A stretch of 16,466 bases of DNA from Nitrososphaerales archaeon TH1177 (GCA_014523515.1 JAATVJ010000400.1:1-16466); one strand, 5' to 3'. Shown: positions 1-8,140, numbered from the stretch's first letter. Notes: generated by a model not told the origin, from the sequence alone. A program made the numbers and translations.

Positions 1-262
1 AAAATCTATCAATATTTTTAGATTGTTCTGTATTAAAATTGATTAATTGCTTTTGGGGTATAAGCCGTTTCATGAATTAAGTTTGGGAGGAAAAACTGTA
101 TCTTGTAGCTCTATTGAAAAGCAAAAGAGCATAGGTATCTATTTTTTTTAAATATGGGTAAATTTCATTAACCATTTTCTTAAACTTCAATGTCAATGCT
201 ATTCATTTTTTTTAAGATAATAAAATCAAATCTAATATTGCGAGAGAATTTATTGTCCAATA

Positions 263-290
263 GTGTAGCGCAGCCTATCTCCCAAACTAG
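263..290 (+). other. tRNA 5'-half-like fragment 1
   Basis: Inside an AT-rich desert this segment reads GTGTAGCGCAGCCTA followed by a TCTCCCAAA-like loop and CTAG. GTAGCGCAGCC is a good match to the D-arm/box A part of archaeal tRNAs, and CTCCCAA looks like a Gly(CCC) anticodon loop. The expected D-loop GG, the rest of the anticodon stem, a variable arm, T-arm and acceptor 3' strand are missing, so it cannot be a working tRNA. It may be a remnant or a coincidence. Confidence 0.2.
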
Positions 291-352
291 CAACTATAAT
301 TATGTAATCAATATTATTTTTTAAAACATTTCTTCTATATTAGAATATGTTT

Positions 353-394
353 GTGGAGTAGTTCAGCCTTGGAAGCATCTGTCTTGACGCTCAG
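353..394 (+). other. tRNA 5'-half-like fragment 2
   Basis: The segment contains AGTAGTTCAGCCTTGGAAGC, close to the D-arm of archaeal tRNAs with the box A pattern and the D-loop GG. It is followed by CTGTCTTGACGCTCAG, which resembles a Val(GAC) anticodon arm, but only CTG/CAG pair cleanly and the stem register is off by one. No T-arm (GGTTCGAAT-like) or matching acceptor strand follows within the next 200 bases. It is best read as a degraded tRNA piece or a fortuitous match. Confidence 0.3.
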
Positions 395-928
395 CCTAAT
401 TATATTATTTTTCCTTTAGACGAATTTAAAATGAAAACAAGAATTTTTCTCAATTCTTTTTGATTCTTTTTGTGATGGAAAAATTTCTTATTAGCCAAGT
501 TAAATTATAAATAGCATTTCCAAATTCAGAGGTGATAAATAAAAAATTAATGATGTAATAAGTTGATTCTTGACTAAAATAGGTTTGTAAAGTTGGGTAT
601 ATACATTCATCATATATATCGATAAGAATAACATTTATCTTCTTTCAACTCGTAAAACTGAAAAATCAGAACTAATATTAGATTTGCCTATTCTATCTTT
701 ATAGAAATAAATAGTGATGCATTTTTCCATCGTTTTAACTATAAAGTAAAATAGAAATTTGAGGCCGAAAAAATTAAAATCTAATGCAAATTTATTTCAG
801 AAAAAGTCGATATTAAACAAATTAAAATTACATATTAATTTTCAAAAATTTAAACTGATTTTTATTTATTTTTTTGAAAGAAAAAAATTTAAAAGCATAA
901 CAAAACTATTTTGAATGTGTATTTGTTT

Positions 929-1750
929 TTATTTAAGTAATTGTGTAATCAAATATTTTGTTTCAGTATTATTATCATTTGTCCAATGAGTTGGAAGATT
1001 GATTTCATCAATTATTTGTAAATTATATTTTTTAATTTCTTTTCCCCATCCATAAAATGTCAAATCACTTGCAAATTTTCGTTTTATTGTGCTTCCCAAA
1101 AGAATAACACCAGCGGATTTAAATTTATTTTTAAGGATTGTTTGTATTACATTGTCAATAAACATTTCACCCATTTCAGCTAATGCTGATATTAAAAAAA
1201 TTGGCTTTGATAATTCAAGTTTAGAAAAATCATAAGTCGAAGCATCATCATTAATTATTTTGAATTCGACATCAGTTATTTTACAAAGATCATTTTGTAA
1301 TTCAGTTAAAGTTGTATCTAATTCGATTCCTACAGATCTCAATCTTAGCAATTTAGCACAATAAGGTATTCTTCCATCTCCAGCACCAATATCTACAAGT
1401 TCAGTAAATCCTAAATCTTTTACTTTTAGACAGATTAAAAACGCAGATAATAACCAAGTTGGATAGAATGGCTGATAGTTTGTATCATATTTTTTGCTAT
1501 TTAAATAAAACTCGTTTACATCTCCCTCATATGACATAAAGTTCAGGTTATTAATCAAAATATTTGCTTTTTTAAAATAAATAGGATTATTGGAAACAAA
1601 TTGGTGAAGCTTCATCAATAAATTTTTATCAATAGGAAAAAAATCTGAAATTTCATTTGGTAATATTTCTGCTATTATATTTTGTGGTTTAAAGTTTTGT
1701 ATGTATTCTCTTTTAGTTTTTACAAAATTTTTTAAAATTCTTTCAAACAT
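929..1750 (-). CDS. Class I SAM-dependent methyltransferase, substrate unknown
   Basis: This 273-residue protein has the Rossmann-fold methyltransferase signature: motif I VDIGAGDGRI at residues 119-128, the acidic end of strand 2 in GIELD at 141-145, and an INDDA segment at 166-170 that fits the adenine-contacting motif. The 118 residues before motif I are lysine-rich and contain FYPTWLLSAFLICLK just upstream of the fold, probably a helical substrate cap. No hallmark of a named family (such as a DPPY or NPPY catalytic motif) is visible, so the substrate is open. It is the last of a minus-strand run, 33 bases after the small CxxC gene and downstream of sucCD, and may be co-transcribed with the CxxC gene. 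ATG at 1750 is the only sensible start. Assignment to the fold is firm; the function is not. Confidence 0.8.
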   Translation of the reverse strand: MFERILKNFVKTKREYIQNFKPQNIIAEILPNEISDFFPIDKNLLMKLHQFVSNNPIYFKKANILINNLNFMSYEGDVNEFYLNSKKYDTNYQPFYPTWLLSAFLICLKVKDLGFTELVDIGAGDGRIPYCAKLLRLRSVGIELDTTLTELQNDLCKITDVEFKIINDDASTYDFSKLELSKPIFLISALAEMGEMFIDNVIQTILKNKFKSAGVILLGSTIKRKFASDLTFYGWGKEIKKYNLQIIDEINLPTHWTNDNNTETKYLITQLLK

Positions 1751-1783
1751 ACTTGTGATTTAAAAATTTTATTATTATTATTA

Positions 1784-1954
1784 TCAATAAACAGATTCAG
1801 CAGAAGGCCTTAAACCTCTTTTGTACGATGAATAACCGCATAGCGTACATTTGTAAATTCTTTTCCGTTTGTAAGTATATAAAATATCTTCCTTCTCAAC
1901 AATTTCATGTGAAGTTTTTTGCATACATCTATCACAAAATCTATTCTCTTTCAT
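1784..1954 (-). CDS. Small CxxC/CxxC zinc-ribbon-like protein
   Basis: A 56-codon reading frame with an ATG at 1954 and TGA at 1784-1786. The protein starts MKENRFCDRC and has a second pair in YKCTLCGYSSYKRG, giving C7-x2-C10 and C36-x2-C39, the arrangement of a one-knob-pair zinc ribbon. The spacer of 25 residues and the basic stretch YKRKRIYK between the pairs fit a nucleic-acid or protein-binding ribbon. It sits 50 bases after sucD and 33 before the methyltransferase, same strand. A TTTTTATT element about 24 bases upstream of the ATG could serve as its own promoter. The plus-strand frame over the same bases shows no comparable motif. I do not recognise a named family; function unknown. Confidence 0.72.
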   Translation of the reverse strand: MKENRFCDRCMQKTSHEIVEKEDILYTYKRKRIYKCTLCGYSSYKRGLRPSAESVY

Positions 1955-2004
1955 TTATTTTATATAATGTAATAAAAAGGATATTAAAAAAATTTTTGTA
2001 TATT

Positions 2005-2922
2005 TTATTTTTTAAGTTTAGATCTTAATAACTCTGGAACTTCACCGGGCCTTTTTGCTACTGGTACATTTGCTTTTGAATAGTTTGAAACCTTTGAGTC
2101 TGCTGAACCATAATTTCCATATACTATTGCTCCTGCATGACCCATTTTCTTTTCCTTAGGAGCAGATCTACCTGCAACATATGCTACTACTGGTTTGGAA
2201 AAATTAGTTGAAATGATATATTCTGCCAGATTTTCCTCGGCATCACCGCCTATTTCTCCGACAACTACAACTGATTCAATATCGTCCCTTTCCTTGATTA
2301 GATCAAACGCTTCAATGAGATTTGTCCCATTTATAGGATCTCCTCCGATACCAAGACAAATTCTTTGTCCATATCCAGCATTAGATAGAATATACGATAC
2401 TTCATACATGAGCGTTCCACTTCTTGAAAAAACTACTGTCGAGCCTTGAGTAAAGGGTTTAGCTGGCATAATACCTACCTTCATTATTTCGGGAACTATG
2501 ACTCCAGGAGTATTTGGTCCAATCATCCTTGCACCTTTTTTTTCAGCATATTCAAAAATTTTTATGGCATCTATTACAGGAATATGTTCAGGGATTGCAA
2601 CTAGTAACTTTATACCATTATCTAGTGCTTCTTTTGCTGCATTTAAAAAGAAAGGGGCAGGAACAAAAATTCCTGATATCTCTATGGAATTGTTTTGTAC
2701 AGCTTCAGCAACTGTATTAAAAACAGGAATATCTTCAAAGGACTGACCTCCTTTTCCTGGAGTAACTCCTGCAACGATATTTGTTCCATAGTCTTTCATC
2801 AATTTGGTGTGAGTAGAACCAAAACTACCAGTAATTCCTTGAATAATAACTGGTTTATTTTTATAGTCACTGTCATTTTCGTTACCAATCAAAATATTGA
2901 ATAAATCAAATTTATTACTCAT
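2005..2922 (-). CDS. sucD: Succinate-CoA ligase (ADP-forming), alpha subunit
   Basis: SucD forms the CoA-binding, phosphohistidine-carrying half of succinyl-CoA synthetase (succinate + CoA + ATP to succinyl-CoA + ADP + Pi, reversible). At 305 residues it is close to the usual length of about 290. The N-terminal CoA-binding Rossmann domain has QGITGSFGSTHTK (28-40) and AGVTPGKGGQ (51-60). The ligase domain carries MIGPNTPG (133-140), the GIGGDPINGT segment (191-200) and GHAGA (261-265) with the active-site His262. The first 20 or so residues precede the canonical start of the fold, a short N-terminal extension. It lies 20 bases behind sucC, surely one operon. In ammonia-oxidising archaea this enzyme serves the TCA-type interconversion that feeds the 3-hydroxypropionate/4-hydroxybutyrate cycle; a related acyl-CoA substrate cannot be excluded from sequence alone. 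Confidence 0.93.
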   Translation of the reverse strand: MSNKFDLFNILIGNENDSDYKNKPVIIQGITGSFGSTHTKLMKDYGTNIVAGVTPGKGGQSFEDIPVFNTVAEAVQNNSIEISGIFVPAPFFLNAAKEALDNGIKLLVAIPEHIPVIDAIKIFEYAEKKGARMIGPNTPGVIVPEIMKVGIMPAKPFTQGSTVVFSRSGTLMYEVSYILSNAGYGQRICLGIGGDPINGTNLIEAFDLIKERDDIESVVVVGEIGGDAEENLAEYIISTNFSKPVVAYVAGRSAPKEKKMGHAGAIVYGNYGSADSKVSNYSKANVPVAKRPGEVPELLRSKLKK

Positions 2923-2942
2923 AATTTTAATTTCCTTTTATC

Positions 2943-4040
2943 TTAATTTTTAACCGCTGCATTTATTGCTTCTTCTACAGTATTAAATAATCTAGCTTTA
3001 CTATTCATAAGCAATTCTCGAGCCTTTTCAGATTCGGCACCAGTTATTCTTGCAAAAACTGGGACTGTGATAGTACCATCATTATATGCATTCAGAATTG
3101 CCTGTGCAACTAGATCTGTTCTTACTATTCCACCAAAGAGGTTCACAAGAATTGTACGAATTTTATCTACTTTACTGATTACTTTTAATGCTTGGTATAT
3201 TGACTCAGTCGTAGCTCTTCCGCCAAAATCTAAAAATGCTCCTGCTTTTCCTCCAGAATCAGTAACCATATCTAACGTTGACATTACTAATCCGGCACCA
3301 TTGCCAATGATTGCAATATCACCAACAAGCTCAACAAATGAAAATCCATTATTTTTTGCTTGAGATTCCAACTCTGATAATTCTTCATACTTTTTTAAAT
3401 CTTCGTGTCTAAATAAGGCATTATCATCAATTATCACTTTAGCATCTAATGCAATAAATTTTCCATCATTTAGCATGGCTAATGGATTGATTTCTGCCAA
3501 TTCTGCTTCTTTTTCATAAATTAATTTTGATAGCTTTTGAATTAAACCTACAAAAGTATTTTTTTCAGAATTGTTAAGGTTCATTTTTTGAGAGACTTGA
3601 AATGCTAATTCCGATGAAATCCCCTCAACAGGAATATCAATTATAACTTTATTATCTACGCTTTCAATTTCTATACCTCCTTGTGATGAAGCTATGATAG
3701 AATAACATCTTTTTGTTCTATTTAAAAAAATAGATAAGTAAAATTCTCTTTTTATATTGACCATTTCTTCAAGGAGAATTGATCTCGGTTTTTCTCCTTT
3801 GACTTCCTTGTTTATCAATTCATCAAATTTTTCCACAAGTTCTTTTTCGTTTTTACATTTTAAAATTGCTCCTGCCTTTCCTCTTCCACCTACTGTTAAT
3901 TGTGATTTTAGTACAAATGGAAAACCAATCTTTTCAGATCCACTTTTGGCTTGTTCAATATCTTTTGCTAAATATGATTTTGGTACTTTTATACCATAAG
4001 AATTAAAAAGCTCTTTACCCTGAAATTCTAATAATTTCAT
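2943..4040 (-). CDS. sucC: Succinate-CoA ligase (ADP-forming), beta subunit
   Basis: SucC is the nucleotide-binding ATP-grasp subunit that pairs with SucD. The 365-residue chain (family about 380) begins MKLLEFQGKELFNSYGI, the standard beta-subunit opening. It has the ATP-grasp glycine-rich loop TVGGRGKAGAI (49-59), the metal-binding AEINPLA (182-188), and the C-terminal CoA-ligase-like domain with GNGAGLVM (246-253), FGGRATTES (272-280) and NLFGGIVRTDL (300-310). It is the first gene of the sucCD operon; the ATG at 4040 matches the family N-terminus. An AATATAAAG element about 31 bases upstream is a plausible TATA box. Nothing is truncated. Confidence 0.93.
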   Translation of the reverse strand: MKLLEFQGKELFNSYGIKVPKSYLAKDIEQAKSGSEKIGFPFVLKSQLTVGGRGKAGAILKCKNEKELVEKFDELINKEVKGEKPRSILLEEMVNIKREFYLSIFLNRTKRCYSIIASSQGGIEIESVDNKVIIDIPVEGISSELAFQVSQKMNLNNSEKNTFVGLIQKLSKLIYEKEAELAEINPLAMLNDGKFIALDAKVIIDDNALFRHEDLKKYEELSELESQAKNNGFSFVELVGDIAIIGNGAGLVMSTLDMVTDSGGKAGAFLDFGGRATTESIYQALKVISKVDKIRTILVNLFGGIVRTDLVAQAILNAYNDGTITVPVFARITGAESEKARELLMNSKARLFNTVEEAINAAVKN

Positions 4041-4063
4041 TTTTTATAAGGAATGTCTTTGAG

Positions 4064-4077
4064 AGCTTTATATTCTT
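4064..4077 (-). promoter_or_regulatory. Putative TATA element of sucCD
   Basis: On the minus strand this reads TAAGAATATAAAGC, centred about 31 bases before the sucC ATG, which would give a leader of only a few bases. A second A/T-rich candidate (CTTTAAAAAAATA) lies about 10 bases further upstream. The match is weak because the whole spacer is AT-rich. Confidence 0.35.
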
Positions 4078-4702
4078 ATTTTTTTAAAGACTTTCATTTC
4101 TATTTAAAAATAGTTATGATTATTTAGATAACAAAATAAATTTTTAAGTTAATTAAAAGATACAACATGATAAATTTAGATAATTAAGACGACTTTTAAA
4201 TATTTCTTGGTCCTTATTAACGAATCAAATGAATTTTGCAATTTTAAGTACTATTATTGTCTTTTTTTATATAAATATAAATAATAATGGTAAACAAAAA
4301 ATATAATTAAAATATTTAAATAAAACTCTTCTTAAAAAGGATGGAAGAAACTTTAATAATAATATATTTACCTTGTAAAGAATATGCTATTCTAGATTTC
4401 TTTTTTTTAAACTACTAGCACCATGAAACTAATTTATTTTGAATTGTATTTAATGACTTGAAACATGTACAACTAAACATAATCTATTGAAGACGTTTTT
4501 ATTTAAAAATTGTTTTTTATCTTTATATTTAATACGTTTCCATTTTATGTAACAATGTATCTTTATTCTTTGAACAAGCATAATAAAATAATAATAACAA
4601 AATAAAAAAAAGTAATAATCTTTCAATTACAATACCATTTTGATAGCCTATTTTTATTGTAATCTTTAATTATTTTCTATTGTCAAATAATATTAGATGT
4701 AA

Positions 4703-4711
4703 AATTTAAGT
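4703..4711 (+). promoter_or_regulatory. Putative TATA element of tyrS
   Basis: AATTTAAGT centred about 28 bases before the tyrS ATG, the spacing expected for an archaeal TATA box driving a leaderless transcript. No Shine-Dalgarno-like GGAGG is seen before the ATG. Confidence 0.4.
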
Positions 4712-4734
4712 ATTGTTAGTCTATCGTAGGTTAT

Positions 4735-5778
4735 ATGGATTTAGAAAACAGACTATCACTTATCACTTCTGAACCCACTGAAGAAATTGTTACAATGAAT
4801 GAATTAAAAAATCTTTTACAAACAACTACAAGACCTAAACATTACATAGGATTAGAAATTTCAGGAAAACTTCATCTTGGGAGTCTTATTTTGACAGGTT
4901 TTAAAATAAACGATCTAATAAAGGCAAATTTTAATACAACAGTTTTTTTAGCTGATTGGCACACTTTTATTAACAATAAATTAAAAGGTAACTGGGATAA
5001 GATAAATGAAATATCTAATTATTATTCAGATGCTTTCAGATTTTTTTGTCCTGGAGTAAATATTGTTCTTGGAAGTAATATCTATAAAGAATATAAAGAA
5101 TACTGGAAAAATTTTATGCAATTTTGTAAACATATTACATTATCCAGAATTATGAGATCATTAACAATTATGGGTAGGAATTCTAATGACCAGCTTGACT
5201 TTTCTCAATTTCTTTATCCTGCTATGCAATCAACAGATATTCAGGCACTCGATTTGGATCTGGTACATGCGGGAACCGATCAACGAAAAATCCATATGTT
5301 AGTAAGAGAAATTTTTCCTAAATTAAAATGGAAAGTTCCAGTTAGTTTACATCATCATTTACTTCCAGGTCTTTTGGAACCAGTCAAACTAGGCTTAACT
5401 GAGAATAGTACAGAAGATTTAAAGATTTCAAGTAAAATGAGTAAAAGTAAACCTATGGGAGGTATTTTTATTCATGATGATGATAAAACAATTGAAACTA
5501 AAATTAAGAAATCTTTTTGTCCTATAGCTGTTTCAGATAATAATCCAATCTTGGAAATTATAAGATATATTATCTTTCATAATTACAAGGAATTTATAAT
5601 TGAACGTCCTTCAAAATATGGAGGAACAATATCTTACTCTAACTATCTGGATTTAAAACAAGATTATGAAAAACAAAATGTTCATCCTCAGGATGTAAAA
5701 CAAGCTACTTCAAAATATCTTTGCAAAATTATTGAACCAATAAGATCTCATTTCAAAGAACGAGAACCTATATTTTAA
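4735..5778 (+). CDS. tyrS: Tyrosyl-tRNA synthetase, archaeal/eukaryotic type
   Basis: Charges tRNA-Tyr with tyrosine in the cytosol. The class I catalytic fold is clear: HYIGLEISGKLHLGS (36-50) holds the HIGH-like HLGS, and SKMSKSKP (233-240) is the KMSKS loop. The tyrosine pocket of the archaeal enzyme can be read off: Tyr37, then Tyr161, Gln165 and Asp168 in YPAMQSTD, followed by DQRKIHM (182-188). The C-terminal part has FCPIAV, RPSKYGG and KIIEPIR as in archaeal TyrRS. At 347 residues it is longer than the euryarchaeal enzyme (about 306), mainly through an insertion before the KMSKS loop around 213-232, which matches the crenarchaeal/thaumarchaeal form. It is a single-gene unit, convergent with the cobalamin methyltransferase gene 34 bases downstream. 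TrpRS was considered but the tyrosine-specific residues decide. Confidence 0.93.
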   Translation: MDLENRLSLITSEPTEEIVTMNELKNLLQTTTRPKHYIGLEISGKLHLGSLILTGFKINDLIKANFNTTVFLADWHTFINNKLKGNWDKINEISNYYSDAFRFFCPGVNIVLGSNIYKEYKEYWKNFMQFCKHITLSRIMRSLTIMGRNSNDQLDFSQFLYPAMQSTDIQALDLDLVHAGTDQRKIHMLVREIFPKLKWKVPVSLHHHLLPGLLEPVKLGLTENSTEDLKISSKMSKSKPMGGIFIHDDDKTIETKIKKSFCPIAVSDNNPILEIIRYIIFHNYKEFIIERPSKYGGTISYSNYLDLKQDYEKQNVHPQDVKQATSKYLCKIIEPIRSHFKEREPIF

Positions 5779-5833
5779 AAAGACAAAAAGTAATAGATAT
5801 TTACTCAAATAATTACTTTTTTATTTTTTCTTC
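5777..5833. terminator. Overlapping convergent T-rich terminators
   Basis: tyrS and cobJ converge with 34 bases between stops. Read on the plus strand, T-runs after tyrS (5817-5829) lie inside the 3' end of the cobJ gene. Read on the minus strand, the T-runs after cobJ (TTTTTGTCTTTTT, about 5777-5790) reach the last codons of tyrS. Archaeal termination at oligo-T needs no hairpin, so the two transcripts probably overlap. Confidence 0.45.
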
Positions 5834-6610
5834 TTCCTTCACTAATTGGTATTTCGATTTATATCCTCGTGGATTGATCATCATGTTATTATAATTATAG
5901 GTAGAAGAATTTCCTATAATTATAGTAGTTATCATTCCAATAATATCACTATAATTTAACATATCTTCTAAATTAGTTAAAACTATTTCCTGACTGTCAC
6001 GATAAGCTCCTTTTATTATTGCGACAGGAGTATTTGGTTTTCTATACTTCAATAGAATATCTCTTGTGTCTTTTAGTTGATGAATTCTTTTTTTACTTGC
6101 AGGATTATATATTACTGTAACATAATCTCCTATAGCTGCAGCTTCTACTCTTTTTACTATCATTTCCCAGGGAACTAAAAGATCACTCATACTTACCACT
6201 GCAAAATCTGTCATCAATGGAGAACCAACTAAGGCTCCACAAGAATTTAAAGAAGAAACGCCAGGAACACATTCAACATAAATACCATTTTGCTTATTCC
6301 ATCCTTTTTCTGCTAGTATTTCATAAATTAAACCTATCATTCCATATATTCCAGGATCCCCTGATGAAACTAAAGAAACTATTTTTCCTTTTTCTGCAAA
6401 TTCTATTGCTTGATTAGCTCTATCTACTTCTTGTGTCATCGCATACCGGTAAACTTCTTTTCCATCGATTAAGTCCTCTACTAGAGATACATAAGTATCG
6501 TAACCAACTATAATCTCACTCTCTTCAATTACATGTTTTGCTCTATATGTCATATGATCATGATTTCCTGGTCCTACACCTACCACGTACAATTTTCCTT
6601 TTGACAACAT
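5813..6610 (-). CDS. cobJ: Precorrin-3B / cobalt-precorrin-3 C17-methyltransferase
   Basis: Uses SAM to methylate C17 of the corrin precursor with ring contraction, a middle step of cobalamin (B12) synthesis. The 265-residue chain is a full-length tetrapyrrole methylase: GKLYVVGVGPGNHDHMT (5-21) is the N-terminal signature with the GVGPG loop, IVGYDTYV (34-41) follows, SSGDPGIYGM (82-91) is the second SAM signature, and CVPGVSSLN (114-122) and YNPASKKR (168-175) are typical of the CobJ/CbiH branch. Whether it acts in the aerobic (CobJ) or cobalt-early (CbiH) route cannot be read from this gene. It follows the aspartate kinase gene by 45 bases on the same strand; a GATAAATTTT element about 25 bases before its ATG could give it an independent start. 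No other cobalamin gene is in the window. Confidence 0.9.
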   Translation of the reverse strand: MLSKGKLYVVGVGPGNHDHMTYRAKHVIEESEIIVGYDTYVSLVEDLIDGKEVYRYAMTQEVDRANQAIEFAEKGKIVSLVSSGDPGIYGMIGLIYEILAEKGWNKQNGIYVECVPGVSSLNSCGALVGSPLMTDFAVVSMSDLLVPWEMIVKRVEAAAIGDYVTVIYNPASKKRIHQLKDTRDILLKYRKPNTPVAIIKGAYRDSQEIVLTNLEDMLNYSDIIGMITTIIIGNSSTYNYNNMMINPRGYKSKYQLVKEEEKIKK

Positions 6611-6655
6611 GTACCTAAATTTAAAACAAAATTTATCTTTTTGCTAGAGAACTTT

Positions 6656-8053
6656 TTACATCTTTATAAATTCCTGATGAAGTGCGTTAACTGCTTCCTC
6701 GCAGTTCTTATCCTCAATGACAAATGCAAGATTAAGTTCTGATGAACCTTGTGTTATCATTATTACATTAATATTTTTTTTAGCCACCGCTCCAAAGGTT
6801 CTAGCTGCTACTCCTTTTATGCCTCTCATTCCCATGCCCACCACTGCAATAATAGCAACATTATCACTAACATCTATCCTCTTGATCAATTTTCCAAGAA
6901 AATTCAATTCCAATGTTATAATAGCTTTATCAATATCTTGCTTTTTAACAACCATAGTAATACTGGATTCAGAAGGAGTTTGGGAAATCATCATTATATT
7001 GACCTGGTTTTTTGCCAGAGCATCAAAAATTTTTGCAGCAGTACCAGGTGTTCCTATTAATCCTCCACCGCTAACATCTATTAATGCTGTATTTCTAATT
7101 ACGGTTATTGATTTTACTATCTTGTTGGAAGTAAAACTTGGTCTTTGAGTAATTAATGTTCCAGGATGATCGATATTATTTGCATTTCTTATTCTCACTG
7201 ATATTTTTGAATCCATTATAGGCTCAAGTGCTCTTGGATGCATATACTTTGAACCAAACATAGATAATTCTAAGGCTTCTGAAACTGAAACCTCCTCAAG
7301 CACTATTGCATCTTTAACAATTTTTGGGTCAGCCGTCATCAATCCATCAATATCGCCCCATAACCAAACCTCATCAGCATTTATACTAGCAGCAATTATA
7401 GTTGCAGAGTAGTCGGATCCACCTCTACCGATGGTAGTTATATTACCATTCTGATCACATCCAATAAAACCAGTTACAACTGGAATTGTTTTCTCTTTTA
7501 ATAATGGCTCAATCTTATGATGTACTCTAAATTTAGTTGTATCCATTAACGGCTTAGCATCACCAAAGTGTGAGTTGGTTAAAATACCTACTTCCTTTCC
7601 ATTTAAATAACTAGATTTCAAGCCTGCGGAATTTAAAGCACAAGACACTATGGGAGTAGATAGTCTTTCTCCAAAAGAAAGAAGATAATCTTTGGATTTT
7701 GGTGTAACCTCTCCTAAAATAGAAATTCCTAATAAAACATCTCTAAATTCATTCATTAAATTGCTAATCAATTGTAATAGTTTTGATTTTTCTTTTTCAT
7801 CTAATACAATTTTCTCTATAAGATTAGTATGGGCAATTTCTGTATTCTTTAGAAATAAATATAATGATTCCTTATTAAATTTTTTAATATGGTCACAAAT
7901 ATCTAAAATTTTATCAGTAATACCATTCAAAGCAGAAATTATAACGACAATTTCATTGTTCAAAGAATAATACGATTTTATAATATTTATAACATTATTG
8001 AGTTTAATTTCATTATCCAATAAAGAGCCTCCAAATTTCATAACCAATCTCAT
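6656..8053 (-). CDS. lysC: Aspartate kinase with two ACT domains
   Basis: Phosphorylates aspartate, the first step towards lysine, threonine and methionine. At 465 residues it is the standard monofunctional enzyme. The amino-acid kinase domain shows KFGGSLL (6-12), SFGERLS (126-132), TTIGRGGSDYSA (206-217) and LWGDIDGLMTADP (231-243). Two C-terminal ACT repeats follow: residues about 318-380 (DVSGGGLIGTPGTAAKIF) and about 400-460 (VGMGMRGIKGVAARTF), which normally bind lysine or threonine for feedback control. There is no fused homoserine dehydrogenase. It sits between PCNA (87 bases upstream, separated by an oligo-T run) and cobJ. The ATG at 8053 precedes the kinase motif by five residues; Met5 is a possible alternative start. 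The symbol lysC is by general usage. Confidence 0.92.
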   Translation of the reverse strand: MRLVMKFGGSLLDNEIKLNNVINIIKSYYSLNNEIVVIISALNGITDKILDICDHIKKFNKESLYLFLKNTEIAHTNLIEKIVLDEKEKSKLLQLISNLMNEFRDVLLGISILGEVTPKSKDYLLSFGERLSTPIVSCALNSAGLKSSYLNGKEVGILTNSHFGDAKPLMDTTKFRVHHKIEPLLKEKTIPVVTGFIGCDQNGNITTIGRGGSDYSATIIAASINADEVWLWGDIDGLMTADPKIVKDAIVLEEVSVSEALELSMFGSKYMHPRALEPIMDSKISVRIRNANNIDHPGTLITQRPSFTSNKIVKSITVIRNTALIDVSGGGLIGTPGTAAKIFDALAKNQVNIMMISQTPSESSITMVVKKQDIDKAIITLELNFLGKLIKRIDVSDNVAIIAVVGMGMRGIKGVAARTFGAVAKKNINVIMITQGSSELNLAFVIEDKNCEEAVNALHQEFIKM

Positions 8054-8130
8054 ATTATTGACGAATAGTTCGTTTCCTAAATTAATACTTCACTAAAAAT
8101 GAGATAATATCAACTAAATAAATAATATAT

Positions 8131-8138
8131 AAAAAAAA
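8131..8138 (-). terminator. Oligo-T run directly after PCNA stop
   Basis: Two bases past the PCNA stop codon the minus strand has a run of eight T, the usual form of an intrinsic archaeal terminator. It would separate PCNA from the aspartate kinase gene 87 bases on. A T/A-rich stretch right behind it (TTTATATATT) could also act as a TATA element for that gene. Confidence 0.5.
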
Positions 8139-8140
8139 TG

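Larger units (their letters stand above)
1..928. other. Gene-free AT-rich region
   Basis: No open reading frame of convincing length or composition is visible on either strand; stops are dense and the candidate ATG-initiated peptides are about ten residues. The base composition is very AT-rich apart from two short GC-richer islands at 263-290 and 353-394 (listed separately). The right end, just past the stop of the minus-strand methyltransferase gene, has T-runs when read on the minus strand (around 882-890) that may terminate that transcript. It could be a decayed gene region or hold an unrecognised small RNA; nothing seen decides between these. Confidence 0.6.
4041..4734. other. Long gene-free spacer between divergent sucC and tyrS
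   Basis: A spacer of almost 700 bases between two divergent housekeeping genes. It is extremely AT-rich with several TTTAAATA-like motifs that could pass for TATA boxes (for example near 4195-4202 and 4312-4324). Two tiny ATG frames (4229-4306 and 4341-4418, 25 codons each) follow such motifs at a plausible distance but show no coding signal. No stem-rich RNA, tRNA, repeat or GC-rich island was seen. Confidence 0.5.

Noticed and set aside
1..928. Broken protein-coding gene
   Set aside because: No stretch of recognisable motif could be joined across stops on either strand, so a pseudogene call is not supported.
1828..2028. 66-codon plus-strand frame over the small CxxC gene
   Set aside because: The minus-strand frame has two CxxC pairs and sits in an operon-like run; the plus frame is a Tyr/Phe/Lys-rich shadow.
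4229..4306. 25-codon frame MNFAILSTII... with a TATA-like motif upstream
   Set aside because: Could be a single-membrane-span peptide, but the length and AT-rich background make chance likely; no other support.
4341..4418. 25-codon frame in the sucC-tyrS spacer
   Set aside because: No coding signature and same chance argument as its neighbour.
6717..7148. 143-codon plus-strand frame over the aspartate kinase gene
   Set aside because: It is antisense to the ACT domains of a clearly conserved gene; the translation is low in charge and has no family pattern.
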